NCBI GenBank assembly: GCA_001778785.1
Contig: MFIE01000019.1
Location: 1,072-61,374, forward strand
DNA from: Candidatus Giovannonibacteria bacterium RIFCSPLOWO2_01_FULL_46_13
Lineage (GTDB): Bacteria > Patescibacteriota > Minisyncoccia > JACPKW01 > UBA11713
DNA: 60,303 nucleotides
Direction of reading: 5' to 3'
A program made the translations under genes and the position numbers. This document shows positions 8,555 to 17,750 of this stretch, piece by piece (the stretch's first letter is position 1; every line of letters starts with the position of its first letter). Under the pieces are notes generated by a model. That model was not told the DNA's origin, searched no databases, and worked only from the letters and a program-made list of their open reading frames with translations.

Positions 8555-9742
8555 TTAGTTTATTTTAAGACGCCAGAGTGAGCCGTCTTTTTTATTTGTG
8601 AAGAAAAGCAAAGTTTCGTCTTCGGACAAAAAGAGGTTTGTGGCGTCGACCGAAGGAAGAATTTCGATGGATTCTATGGCCGAATCTTTTAGGTTTAACT
8701 TAACTATCTCGTCGTTGAAAGATATTTTTCCCTTGTACCAATCGTCCGGATAAACCGCGGGAGAATACGCCAAGGGCAAGGCGCAGAAAATTATGTCTTT
8801 AGACTTTTTTGACCAAGCGCATTTTTCAGGGAGGGTTAACGAAGAGGCCGAACTTAATTTATTCCCGGCAATATTTAAGGAAAGGTTTGAGAGCGCGCGG
8901 TCGTTCGGGTCGGAAGCGGAGAAAAATATGTTTGCGCCGTTTGTGGCGGCGGTTAATCCCAGCGAAGGGCCAAATACTTTTGCGAATGCCCCCGAGCTTA
9001 AAGTTAATTTATACAAAAACCCATCCAGGTACGCCGACGGCGCCGTTAGGAGATAGATGTTTGCTTCTTCCGGCCAAGATATTTTCCATGAAGTTATTGG
9101 CATTTTAAGCCGCACGGTCGGGGTTTTATTTTCAGGAGTCGCGGTTATAACTTGCCCCTCGGATCCCGAAGCGAGCACGTAGGCGACCCTATCTCCCTTT
9201 GGGGAAAAGATTGCTTCACGAACGCCGTCTGGAAGAAATGTTGTCTTGGTCGAGGATCCGCTGAAAACCGCGGAAAGGACGTTGAGTTTTTCATTCGAAT
9301 AATATTTCAAAATGGCGCGATCCCCTTTCGGCGACCAGGAAACTTCAAAAATTCCCGGTATGGTTGTATTGGAAATTAAATTCTTGTTTTTGCCATCCAA
9401 ATCCATTTCAAAAAGATGCCCCGAAGCGCGGTCGATGTACCGTATTTTGCCTTTATATATTGTAGCTCCGGAGACACTTTCTTTTACGAGCTCGAGGAAA
9501 TTTTGTTCGCCTGCGTTTGCTTCGGGCAGATTATTTTCCTCTCCTTCTGGCGAGCCTTCCGAGTCTAAAGGGGCGCCGTCGTTATTTTCAGACTTCGGGA
9601 AAAGATTATAAAATATTTCCGCGATTCCCGCGCGTTCCTGTCCCGCCCCCGTCGGCAGGCTCAAATACCAAATGATCCCAGCGATCAAGATGACTGCCCC
9701 AGCCGCGATTATGATATTTCTTTTTGTGAAATAGTTTTGCAT
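8555..9742 (-). CDS. Membrane-anchored beta-propeller (TolB/WD40-like) protein
   Basis: 395 aa. One N-terminal membrane segment (about residues 9-29), a low-complexity acidic linker (35-75), then repeating strands of a TolB/WD40-like propeller. Characteristic turns are SWSPKGDRAILKY and FSPKGDRVAYVLA. The propeller lies outside the membrane. It is the last gene of the leftward secretion operon (9 bp after the pilin-like gene) and probably a surface or assembly component. The precise partner is unknown; the fold call is pattern-based. Confidence 0.6.
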   Translation of the reverse strand: MQNYFTKRNIIIAAGAVILIAGIIWYLSLPTGAGQERAGIAEIFYNLFPKSENNDGAPLDSEGSPEGEENNLPEANAGEQNFLELVKESVSGATIYKGKIRYIDRASGHLFEMDLDGKNKNLISNTTIPGIFEVSWSPKGDRAILKYYSNEKLNVLSAVFSGSSTKTTFLPDGVREAIFSPKGDRVAYVLASGSEGQVITATPENKTPTVRLKMPITSWKISWPEEANIYLLTAPSAYLDGFLYKLTLSSGAFAKVFGPSLGLTAATNGANIFFSASDPNDRALSNLSLNIAGNKLSSASSLTLPEKCAWSKKSKDIIFCALPLAYSPAVYPDDWYKGKISFNDEIVKLNLKDSAIESIEILPSVDATNLFLSEDETLLFFTNKKDGSLWRLKIN

Positions 9743-9751
9743 TTTAAAAAC

Positions 9752-10480
9752 TTATTCTGAAACTAAGCCATCCCTTCGACAACAGAATTGCCCGCCGCCA
9801 CATTTTAGCCCAGCGCTCAGGCAGTTTGCTGATGAATCAGGAGTTCCTCTGGCTTCTTCTGTGCAATTAGAATAGTCTGTTCTAAAAAGGCCACGAGCTT
9901 CTGCGCAAAAATAAGTTGATTTGACCCCGCTCCCATCTGCCGGCGTGACCCCACCAGTACAAGTATATGTTTTGAACTTCTCGTCGAGTTGGCATCTCTC
10001 GTTTGTGCGGCAAAAATTAACTTTTTGGTCAGGCGGACAGGCTTGGCCTTTATTTTCTGAATTACTGCCTATGGGTGTCCTATTCGCGGGAGCCGAATCG
10101 CTCCCTTGTTCTACATTAACCCGCAACCCCGCCGTATCGATCCGCAGATTTAAAAGCGCGGGGTTTATTGTATTTAAGATTAGATATATCCCAAGCGCGA
10201 CCGCAAGGCCGAAAAGAGCGTTCTGGATTTTTTCTTTTGCGTCCGAGCGCATCCCTTCCGAAGCCGTCATCATCTCTAGCCCCGCGATTATGAGCATAAT
10301 TACCGAAAGCACTGCCGCCGTGGACAACGCAAATGGGAAAATAAATTTTGCGTAGCTTAACCAGTCGTTCGGCGGACCGCTTCTTGCGCCGACCGTTTCC
10401 TCTGAAGCCGCGCTTGCGACCGCGAAAACTGCCAAGAAAACGGCGAACCAGATAATAATTTTTTTATTCAACCTCAACAT
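9752..10480 (-). CDS. TrbC/VirB2-like pilin with Cys-rich C-terminal domain
   Basis: 242 aa. A signal peptide (about 1-24, ending AVASAAS) is followed by two hydrophobic segments (about 45-75 and 88-108) with the TrbC/VirB2 pattern GLEMMTASEGMRSDAKEKI and LILNTINPALL. VirB2-family proteins are pilus subunits of type IV secretion. Unlike simple pilins, it carries about 100 extra C-terminal residues with many cysteines (for example CGGGQFCC), which suggests a disulfide-bonded exported domain. It overlaps the upstream gene by 17 bp in the secretion operon. Confidence 0.7.
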   Translation of the reverse strand: MLRLNKKIIIWFAVFLAVFAVASAASEETVGARSGPPNDWLSYAKFIFPFALSTAAVLSVIMLIIAGLEMMTASEGMRSDAKEKIQNALFGLAVALGIYLILNTINPALLNLRIDTAGLRVNVEQGSDSAPANRTPIGSNSENKGQACPPDQKVNFCRTNERCQLDEKFKTYTCTGGVTPADGSGVKSTYFCAEARGLFRTDYSNCTEEARGTPDSSANCLSAGLKCGGGQFCCRRDGLVSE

Positions 10481-11450
10481 CGAAGAAATTTACAATTTTA
10501 TTATAAAGATTGTTTATATTGGTTATGCTAACTCCTACGCGCGCTCCCTCGCCTTCCGACCCGGCTATAGTATTTACGGCAAAAGCTCTCGGATCGTCGA
10601 CGTCTTTTTCTACTGAATTCCCGTTAAACGTCCAGACGAAATCAAGGTCGGCGAGCGATAAATAGTTCATGAAAAACGGAACGGCTTCAACTTCGAACCT
10701 TTCCCCGGCCGCAACTATTTTTTTTCGTAAGGCTGCCGAAGTGACTAGCCCCTCGAGAGGCTTTCTTTCATAAAATAATATTTCCGGAGAAAATGCTCGA
10801 ACCGAGGTAGAAACTTCTTTTGCGAGAGTCCCGTCCAGCGAACTTATTTTTACCGATACTTCTTTTGGCGCTTGCCCAACTCCCGGAGCGGCGGTGGTTA
10901 AGCTCTGTTTCCCGCGACCGGAAAAATCAGACATTACCTTGCCATCCACGCGCCAGTTATAAACCAATGAGGAAGCGGCTATTTTTGTTTTTCCTGAAAA
11001 AAAATTGGGGACGGCGATTATAGCCACCCGGTTTTGGGGGCCTGGCAGGGCTGCCCCTTCGTACCAGTGAGGAACTTTATTTTGGGCTTCTATTATAAGG
11101 TCTATGCTTTGGGGCTGGATCGCCGCGACAACCTCGAATCTTTCTAATTCAGGGGTCTCTACTACGGCTTTAAGGGCATTCCCGGAGCCAAGCGCGGCGG
11201 CCGTAAAAGAAACTTCTTTTAGCCCCGCGCCTCTCGCCAAAACTTTTCCGTCGAGCGTCCAGGTTACGGTCGCGCGGTTCAGATCGGTCGAATATGAAAC
11301 CAAAGTCGCTACGACAGGCAAGCCTGGTTCAGGAAATTCTGGAGTCAATTTTATGAAAAGCGAAGTCGCGGGCGAGCCAAACTGGGCATAAGCGCCGGTT
11401 GAGGCCAGGGCTAGAGCTATAAAAAATATTTTTAAAATTGTGGATTTCAT
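10464..11450 (-). CDS. Secreted Ig-like domain protein of the secretion locus
   Basis: 328 aa. An N-terminal signal peptide (ILKIFFIALALASTGAYAQ) is followed by about three beta-rich Ig/PKD-like domains, seen as repeats such as ATVTWTLDGKVLARG, VYNWRVDGKVMSD and DFVWTFNGNSV spaced roughly 90 residues apart. No catalytic motif is seen. Exported and probably a structural or adhesive part of the pilus apparatus. It overlaps the preceding membrane gene by 4 bp. I cannot name a family more precisely. Confidence 0.55.
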   Translation of the reverse strand: MKSTILKIFFIALALASTGAYAQFGSPATSLFIKLTPEFPEPGLPVVATLVSYSTDLNRATVTWTLDGKVLARGAGLKEVSFTAAALGSGNALKAVVETPELERFEVVAAIQPQSIDLIIEAQNKVPHWYEGAALPGPQNRVAIIAVPNFFSGKTKIAASSLVYNWRVDGKVMSDFSGRGKQSLTTAAPGVGQAPKEVSVKISSLDGTLAKEVSTSVRAFSPEILFYERKPLEGLVTSAALRKKIVAAGERFEVEAVPFFMNYLSLADLDFVWTFNGNSVEKDVDDPRAFAVNTIAGSEGEGARVGVSITNINNLYNKIVNFFDVEVE

Positions 11451-11863
11451 TTTGGGAAAAATTTCTGGAGAGTCTTTTGAAATAAAGCTGTATTTGCGAC
11501 GATAACAAATAAAATGGTTATGGTATGAGCTGGGACGATTGGTATGAAGCCTATCCCCGTCCCGATTAATGGCGCTAATTTCAGGAACCAGGGGCGGTTT
11601 TTATCTAATCCTCTCCTGTTTTGCCAAAGCCAGATAACGCCACCTCCGAATGCGTCAACCGGCCAGCCGATGACTGGTATAAAAGATGATATGTCTATTA
11701 TAACACCGAAGAAGATCATGAATACCGCTTCGACGGAGCCAACTTTCGATACGGTCTCCTTGGATTTTATTTTAGAAATAGGCGTGCGATTTTCTTTGCG
11801 CGCCGCGTTTAAACGCATCCCGTATTCTTCTTGTATGCCGTTGTCGAGCGTTGCCTCTTCCAT
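11447..11863 (-). CDS. Small membrane protein of the secretion operon
   Basis: 138 aa with a charged N-terminal 35 residues and then hydrophobic stretches at about 45-80 (MIFFGVIIDISSFIPVIGWP) and 95-128 (LIGTGIGFIPIVPAHTITIL). It sits between the VirB4 ATPase gene (2-bp gap) and the Ig-like gene (4-bp overlap), so it belongs to the operon. No family is recognised. A small inner-membrane channel subunit, in the role of VirB3 or an accessory protein, is a guess from position. Confidence 0.5.
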   Translation of the reverse strand: MEEATLDNGIQEEYGMRLNAARKENRTPISKIKSKETVSKVGSVEAVFMIFFGVIIDISSFIPVIGWPVDAFGGGVIWLWQNRRGLDKNRPWFLKLAPLIGTGIGFIPIVPAHTITILFVIVANTALFQKTLQKFFPK

Positions 11864-11865
11864 AT

Positions 11866-13668
11866 CTAAAGATTAGAACTCTTATAATCCTCTTTGGCCT
11901 TTTTAATCGCGAGCAGTTGGGATGGGTCGGAGGTAATTATCTGGTCCTCTGTGTATGAAGCCAAAATTTTAATCGCGACGTGCTTTAACCCCGCAAAGAA
12001 AATTCCTTCCCCGACATCCGATTCAAGCAGCAGGAATTTTTCCTCTTCTGTAAGGTTGAATGTTTCTTTAAGAAGGTCGATTGTCGCGGGAGCCTGTTTT
12101 AATAGAAGCTGGGTAGAGGAGTTTGTGATGATGGCTTTACCGTATTCGGAACTTAAGAAGTCCCCGACATCCTGCGTAACCGTTGCGATCCCTAAATAAT
12201 ATTTTCGTGCCCGCTTGGCGATGCCGAAGAGGAACGAAGCCCCGTCGTCGGATTTCATCAGCCACCAAGCCTCATCTACTACTAATAAGCGTTTCTTTAT
12301 GGAAGTCCGCACCGTGTTCCAGACGTGGTGAATAATAAGGTAGATGGCGATCGGGCGGAGCTCGTCTTCCATATCCCGGACTGAAAACACGACGAGCTTC
12401 TTATTTATATCCACGTTCGTCGGCTGGTTTATAAATCCTGCCCACGTTCCCTGGGTATATTTCTGAAGCCTTTGGGCAAGCGACTCGCCCCCCTCCATAT
12501 TCGCGAGCACTAATTCCAAGTCCGAGAGTATTGGCGGAGTTATTTTGGAAAAATCCGAATCGGGCGTGATGTCGCGCGAGGCGTAAGTTTCGGTTATCGC
12601 GCGATCCAAGATGGAATCTTCTTCCGGGGTGAGCCCGCCGAACATAATCCTCAAAAGGCCGATTAAGTTAATGATGTTAGAGCGAAGTACGTCCGCGGGC
12701 GCTTCGTCTTCCCTAGCCGGAGGCAGGTCGAAGGGATTTATATGGTGGTGTGAGGATAAAGATATATTGAAGTACCGCCCGTCCACCGTTTCGGCGAGAT
12801 ATTCGTATTCCCTTTCCGGGTCGATCACGATTACGTCCGTATCGAACATAAGCGAGCGCAATATTTCCAATTTCATGGCGTATGATTTTCCTGAACCGGA
12901 TTTCGCAAAGATGACCGAGTTGTAATTTTCGAGGCTAAAGCGGTCAAAAAGGACGAGCGAAGAGTTGTGCCGGTTGATCCCGTAAAGAATCCCTTTATTG
13001 GAAGTAAGGTCGAACGAAACAAACGGGAATAGTGAGGAAACCGGAGAAGAATTTAATTTTGTGTTTACTTCAAGCTTGTCCGTGCCCAAGGGAAATACGG
13101 TTTCGAGCCCTTGGCCTTGCTGGAAGAGCGCGGGCTTGGCGTAGACTAATTTTGATTCGAGTATTGAGCGGATCTCCGTCTCGGCCTTGTTGAGCGCGGC
13201 TGGGTCATCGGCGTATATAGTAATGTAGAGGCCGAAAGAGAAAAGGCGTTCCTGGGCCTGCTGGAGATTGTCTCGAAGTTCTTCCAAATCTTGGTGGGCG
13301 GTCTCCAACATTGGGTCGCGCACCATCCCCTTTTTCTCGCGGTCGTGTATTTGGGATTGCACCTCTGCAACTTTTTTCTCGAGCTTCCGCAAAATCGTAG
13401 AAGTTTCTAAGGGATGTATAAAAATTGAAATATCGAAAACTTTATCCAAATTTATTATCGGAGAAAACCAATTCACCGCGAGATAGCGCGGGTATGTGAA
13501 AATGAAAAGGGTGCGCGCAACTTTTTCCCCGAGTTTTACGAAGTTCGAATCTATTTCGAGCGCGGCCGGAGCAACGACGTCTTCAAGCGCCAAGCCCGCG
13601 GACACGGACATGTCCGGTATCGCGGTCATGCTTTCTTCTTCTGGGATTGTTTTTTTGAATAGCGACAT
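11866..13668 (-). CDS. VirB4-type secretion ATPase
   Basis: A 600-aa ATPase of the VirB4/TraC family that energises type IV secretion or pilus biogenesis at the inner membrane. The N-terminal third (about 40-240) is a CagE/TrbE-type domain with a coiled region (95-145). Walker A is AKSGSGKS (255-262); VIVIDPEREYEYLAE follows, and Walker B is RLLVVDEAWW near 475. No VirB11 or VirD4 is found in the window, so this may be the only motor present here. The upstream gene encodes another VirB4 N-terminal-like piece, so the ATPase appears split across two genes. Confidence 0.9.
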   Translation of the reverse strand: MSLFKKTIPEEESMTAIPDMSVSAGLALEDVVAPAALEIDSNFVKLGEKVARTLFIFTYPRYLAVNWFSPIINLDKVFDISIFIHPLETSTILRKLEKKVAEVQSQIHDREKKGMVRDPMLETAHQDLEELRDNLQQAQERLFSFGLYITIYADDPAALNKAETEIRSILESKLVYAKPALFQQGQGLETVFPLGTDKLEVNTKLNSSPVSSLFPFVSFDLTSNKGILYGINRHNSSLVLFDRFSLENYNSVIFAKSGSGKSYAMKLEILRSLMFDTDVIVIDPEREYEYLAETVDGRYFNISLSSHHHINPFDLPPAREDEAPADVLRSNIINLIGLLRIMFGGLTPEEDSILDRAITETYASRDITPDSDFSKITPPILSDLELVLANMEGGESLAQRLQKYTQGTWAGFINQPTNVDINKKLVVFSVRDMEDELRPIAIYLIIHHVWNTVRTSIKKRLLVVDEAWWLMKSDDGASFLFGIAKRARKYYLGIATVTQDVGDFLSSEYGKAIITNSSTQLLLKQAPATIDLLKETFNLTEEEKFLLLESDVGEGIFFAGLKHVAIKILASYTEDQIITSDPSQLLAIKKAKEDYKSSNL

Positions 13669-13669
13669 A

Positions 13670-14329
13670 TTATTGTATTTCGGGAGCCCTACCTTTTTCT
13701 ATTTCGCCGGGGTTAAAAAGGCTGTAGTAAAGTTCGACCAATTCATCGGTGTTCAAGGGAGCGACGCGGACGCCGGCCGAAGTTAATCCTTGGGCGACGG
13801 TATCGACCCGCTGGAAAATCTGCGTTTTGTATTCTTCGAATTTTTCGTCCGGAATTTTTTTCACTTCGTTTTTCTTTCCGGAAAAAATTCCCAGGAGCGA
13901 ATCGAGCGCGCCCTTGGGCGTTTCAAAAGCCGGCGGGTCGTAAGGGACGACGGCGTAAAAAGATTTCGTCACCGTATTGGAAGTCTCCACGAAATTTTTT
14001 ATGAATTCGATATATTCGCGCGTCTGGATTTTAAGTAGTTCGTTAAGCTGGTTTTTCTCCGCTTCTTTCAGCGTCTCGAGATACGGCGTTATATTTAATT
14101 TCCTCGACTGTATGAAAAACTGCACGGTGAAATCGAGCGAGTTCAGAAAATTTTGGTACTGATAGATAGTAGCTTCCTGTTCCTCCGCGGACTTTAAGGA
14201 AAAATTTAAAGAAGAAGCCATGAGGATCATGCGCAACCCCCCGTTTTTTAACACGACAATCCCGTCCCGGATTTCCCGTATCGGTACGAATTCCTGCGAA
14301 CTTCTTGCGTTTAATTTAGCTTGGGCCAT
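13670..14329 (-). CDS. TraC/VirB4 N-terminal-like protein
   Basis: 219 aa, cytoplasmic in appearance, with no nucleotide-binding motif. Its first half (VPIREIRDGIVVLKNGGLRM and NFLNSLDFTVQFFIQSRKLN) matches the N-terminal domain of TraC/VirB4 proteins. One base separates it from the VirB4 ATPase gene, so the two probably form one functional unit. This split is common in CPR secretion loci. A rho-like or regulatory role is not indicated. Confidence 0.7.
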   Translation of the reverse strand: MAQAKLNARSSQEFVPIREIRDGIVVLKNGGLRMILMASSLNFSLKSAEEQEATIYQYQNFLNSLDFTVQFFIQSRKLNITPYLETLKEAEKNQLNELLKIQTREYIEFIKNFVETSNTVTKSFYAVVPYDPPAFETPKGALDSLLGIFSGKKNEVKKIPDEKFEEYKTQIFQRVDTVAQGLTSAGVRVAPLNTDELVELYYSLFNPGEIEKGRAPEIQ

Positions 14330-14330
14330 G

Positions 14331-14633
14331 TTATTTTTGCTCCCTCTTTTTCCAGATGAATAATCGCGTGGTCGTGTAATGGGTAAGCATGCTTTCCAGG
14401 ATTTTTATGAAGGGCTGTCCGTTAACTTTGTAAAATGCCAAGGCTCCAAAAAATGCTCCGACGGGCGCTATCAACATGAATATTATGAAAAACGGCAGGA
14501 TAGATCTTAAGAGGACGTACATGATGAAAATAATTCCCGTACCCCCGATGACGTACAAAAATTGCTTGAGCGTCAACGGCCCAAATATTTTATCTTCAAC
14601 TTCTATAAATTGTGGTACGTGAAATTGTCTCAT
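14331..14633 (-). CDS. PrgI family membrane protein
   Basis: 100 aa. It starts MRQFHVPQFIEVEDKIFGPLTLKQF, the typical N-terminus of PrgI-family proteins found next to VirB4 in Gram-positive and CPR type IV secretion loci. Two membrane helices follow (about 27-48 and 50-70), then a short basic tail. It probably takes the VirB3 position in the inner-membrane complex. It overlaps the proline-rich gene upstream by 4 bp and abuts the TraC-like gene downstream. Confidence 0.85.
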   Translation of the reverse strand: MRQFHVPQFIEVEDKIFGPLTLKQFLYVIGGTGIIFIMYVLLRSILPFFIIFMLIAPVGAFFGALAFYKVNGQPFIKILESMLTHYTTTRLFIWKKREQK

Positions 14634-15586
14634 ATCTGTTCTCTATAAGGATCAAGTTTTTTCTCTTCTTTTTTGTCGAGAATGGGAAGTTCTGGCGGAG
14701 GCGTCGGCGGTTTTGGGTATGGTTTATCTGTCTGAATGGTTTTAAAATTTTCTGCGGGTGCGGGCTTCTTAATTTCCTCAGGCGAGCCCGGCATCACGCG
14801 TAATCCCCGGTCGCGCTTTATCGAGGAAGAAACATTTTCCGGAGCTTGGACGGGAATTTCTTTTTTAATTTCTTCCTGCGGCGGAATGGTTGCCGTTGGT
14901 TCCATGACTTCAGTAACTTCTTTTTTTATCTCTTGTTTTGTTTCTGGTACAACAGGCGAAGTTTTCGGAGGTTGGGGTGTTCCTGCCTGTATTTTTATCG
15001 GCTTAATCTCGAGCGGCCGCGGTTCCTGCTTGGGAGTTTCCCGCGGAGGAAGGACCCGGAGAACCGGAGGCGGCGCCTTTGATGGCGTTGGCGGAGTTGA
15101 GGGGAGGGGTTTCATCGGGGATTTAAAAATCGGCGTCGGCAACGGTTTCATTTTTTCTTCGCGCTCGGTTTCAACCGCGCGTTCTGCGGCGTCCATTTCT
15201 TCTTTGGAAACTTTCGCTGTGCCCTCCGTAGCCTTTGGCGAAGGAGGGGCTTCCGTGTCCGTGATGTTATGAATTTTCCTCAAACTCACCCGCACTTTCT
15301 GAAAAATTTGTTGGTTTACATCGCTTGCGATCTGTTTTGCCGTTTCCCGGTCGATCTCTAATTTTTCCGAAAGACTCGTAATAAAATCTTTGGGGTGCAA
15401 AACGCCAAGCAAAACAAGGCCAATTTCGTCTGCTAAAATACCCATTTTTTTTATCTCCAACTTGTAATTAGTGGATATGCTCCTTATCGAGTCAGAAGTT
15501 TTTTCACTAAAAATGGAGTCTTGTAAATCTTGAGGAAGCTCTTTGTACTTCTGAATCAGTACTTCTGTTGTGTTTTGTGTAGACAT
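14630..15586 (-). CDS. Proline-rich protein of the secretion operon
   Basis: 318 aa with no membrane segment. Residues 1-110 look folded and helical (QKYKELPQDLQDSIFSEKTS, EIGLVLLGVLHPKDFI). The remainder is a low-complexity Pro/Lys/Glu-rich tail with several KPLPTP-like and PPPV repeats, probably disordered and possibly spanning the wall or recruiting partners. It lies between the VirB6-like gene (3-bp gap) and PrgI (4-bp overlap). No family is recognised with confidence. Confidence 0.5.
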   Translation of the reverse strand: MSTQNTTEVLIQKYKELPQDLQDSIFSEKTSDSIRSISTNYKLEIKKMGILADEIGLVLLGVLHPKDFITSLSEKLEIDRETAKQIASDVNQQIFQKVRVSLRKIHNITDTEAPPSPKATEGTAKVSKEEMDAAERAVETEREEKMKPLPTPIFKSPMKPLPSTPPTPSKAPPPVLRVLPPRETPKQEPRPLEIKPIKIQAGTPQPPKTSPVVPETKQEIKKEVTEVMEPTATIPPQEEIKKEIPVQAPENVSSSIKRDRGLRVMPGSPEEIKKPAPAENFKTIQTDKPYPKPPTPPPELPILDKKEEKKLDPYREQI

Positions 15587-15589
15587 GGT

Positions 15590-17749
15590 TTACTTGAGCT
15601 TTAATAGTCGCCTCGCTGGCGCAGTCTCGAGCCAATTGGCTGTTCCGGCATTTCCTAATCGACGAAGTTCTGTTGCTATATATTCTGCATCTTCCATCCC
15701 GCTGGCATCATATTTCATAAGCTCTTCGCGATATTTGGCCGAAACATCATCCCCTCTGTTAACAATTTTTTGAATTTGAGATGGCTTGGCACCTTTAACG
15801 ACTCCTGACATTAATATGGAATTAGCCGGATCAAGTAAGTGCTTTGCATCGACTTTCTCGAAGTCAATTTCTTTAACAGCATCTTCTATCGACTTCCCTA
15901 TCGTGGCCCCGACCCTAGTTACTACTCCAGGTATTACGCTTAAGACGTCATTTATCCTGTCTTTTCTTAGGGTGCTAACATCTAAGGCAAAGTCATCCGC
16001 TTTGCCTATCTTATCGAATTCCTTGGCGATCTTTTGTATTTGTTCTTTATTGGCATTTTCTACAACAGAGCGTCGAATATTCGGGTTCTTAATATTACTC
16101 CATTTAGCTGCTAACTCATTAAGTGGCTGTTTTAATTCGTTTTTAGCTCGCTCATCATAATACTTTTCTTTCTTTTCGGTCGACATTCTTTCTATGGCGT
16201 TGTCTATGCTTGCAGCAGCTTTTGGATAGCTTTTTTCTGAAGCGTTGTGCATTTCGGCAAGTTCGCGGGGAGACATATTTTCCGTTATCATATCTTGAAT
16301 CTGGGGGGAGTATCTTTGGAATCGGCGAGCCCTGGCCTCTGGGCTTAAGCTTTTAAGAAAACCTAAATGCGTTTTTGCTACGTCTTCCATTCCGCCTACT
16401 TTGGAGGCACCCTGAAGCCCACGCGAGGCCAATTCTCCAAGCCCGCCTACAACTGGAATAGCTGAGAATTTTTTAAGTCCTCTTCCTATTACGCCAGCAT
16501 ATTTCCCGTCCTGTAAGCGAGAGGCCGGCCTCGCAATAAAGGTTCTAGCAGCTCCTCGTCCTACATACCCCTTGAATGCATTCCCGGCGCTGGTGGCCAT
16601 CTTCATCGCGCCGTCAGCTCCGTAGATGCCAAGAGTTTTTGCGACGATCAGCCCGCCTCCGAGCATTAAGAAGATCATGAGGTTCTGCATTATTAAAAGA
16701 AATAGGAGTTCCGTGGTAGACGTTGTATTCTTAAGTGTTTCTCCAATCTTTAGAAAGTCAGACTGACTTATACGGATTGTTATTAAAATAAAAAACATAA
16801 ATGCTGGAGCGAAGATGGCTTGAGACTGAAGTGCCGACCACCATTTTTGCGCGTATCCTTTTGTCGCGGGCAAAATCAGGAAGACAAATCCGAACGGAGC
16901 CAAAATCATCAAGATCCACAGAAACGCCATGCGCGCGGCAAAGAAGAAAGCGGCCGCAAGAAATATAAATCCTGCGAAGAGCATTATAAAAATTCCTGCT
17001 ACGAGGGTTACTATCACGGCAATACCCGTGCCTATCGCGTCTTGTGGTTGAGATCCTGCTGTGGGGCCAACGTCAAGTGACGCCGGGCTTCGACCAAGAA
17101 TTTTTTGCTGACCCAGCCCCTGCATTAATGCGCCTGTTATATCCTTATCAAATCCTTTTTGCGAAGAGTTTAGTAAATAAGATTTGCTTCCAGTAACTGT
17201 AACCGCGCTGTAAAGCTCGTATGCGAGAGCATTGGTTACAAAAATTATTGCCTGCGTCGCGAGCAAACTGAAATTTACTAACAGCGCGATAATTATCAAG
17301 GTTGATAAAAGTTTTTTAGCTCCGTATGATTCGATCCCAAGTATTGTCGCGATCGCGATAAAGAGTAGCGCGAATATGAAGAATATATTCACAATGTCTC
17401 GAGTGAACGTCCACCCGGCCGTTACTGCTGTAATAGAATCGCCGGTATAAAAGGCATTATTTATAGTCATGCCCAATGCGAAATTCAAAACGTTTCCGGC
17501 AATTCCAACGAACCAGCCAACTATTACAAAAACGTAGTAGGCAACATATGAAAGAAGCTTAAGGGCGCAACCAATTGAAAGCCAACTAAGCCATCCGCAA
17601 CCGCCAATGGTTTCTACAATAGATCTGCCTGGTGCTGGTTTTTCTGTGGCCGCAAAACCTTGCTGGGGCATCAATGCAATAACTAGAATACCCAAAACCA
17701 AAACTCCTATCAAAAATTTTCTGCCGTTTTGTTTTGAGAGAAGATTCAT
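15590..17749 (-). CDS. VirB6/TrbL-like polytopic membrane protein
   Basis: 719 aa. A signal-like first segment is followed by about seven to eight hydrophobic helices within residues 15-400 (for example VGWFVGIAGNVLNFALGMTI, FFIFALLFIAIATILGI and LLIMQNLMIFLMLGGGLIVA), then a charged, helical cytoplasmic C-terminal domain of about 300 residues. This layout and its place beside VirB4/PrgI fit VirB6/TrbL, the inner-membrane channel of type IV secretion. Sequence similarity to classical VirB6 is too low to see by eye, so the call rests on topology and context. Confidence 0.7.
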   Translation of the reverse strand: MNLLSKQNGRKFLIGVLVLGILVIALMPQQGFAATEKPAPGRSIVETIGGCGWLSWLSIGCALKLLSYVAYYVFVIVGWFVGIAGNVLNFALGMTINNAFYTGDSITAVTAGWTFTRDIVNIFFIFALLFIAIATILGIESYGAKKLLSTLIIIALLVNFSLLATQAIIFVTNALAYELYSAVTVTGSKSYLLNSSQKGFDKDITGALMQGLGQQKILGRSPASLDVGPTAGSQPQDAIGTGIAVIVTLVAGIFIMLFAGFIFLAAAFFFAARMAFLWILMILAPFGFVFLILPATKGYAQKWWSALQSQAIFAPAFMFFILITIRISQSDFLKIGETLKNTTSTTELLFLLIMQNLMIFLMLGGGLIVAKTLGIYGADGAMKMATSAGNAFKGYVGRGAARTFIARPASRLQDGKYAGVIGRGLKKFSAIPVVGGLGELASRGLQGASKVGGMEDVAKTHLGFLKSLSPEARARRFQRYSPQIQDMITENMSPRELAEMHNASEKSYPKAAASIDNAIERMSTEKKEKYYDERAKNELKQPLNELAAKWSNIKNPNIRRSVVENANKEQIQKIAKEFDKIGKADDFALDVSTLRKDRINDVLSVIPGVVTRVGATIGKSIEDAVKEIDFEKVDAKHLLDPANSILMSGVVKGAKPSQIQKIVNRGDDVSAKYREELMKYDASGMEDAEYIATELRRLGNAGTANWLETAPARRLLKLK

Positions 17750-17750
17750 T

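Noticed and set aside
14736..15272. A 178-codon plus-strand frame opposite the proline-rich gene
   Set aside because: Gly/Ser-rich mirror of a low-complexity coding region; the minus-strand gene overlaps its operon neighbours correctly.
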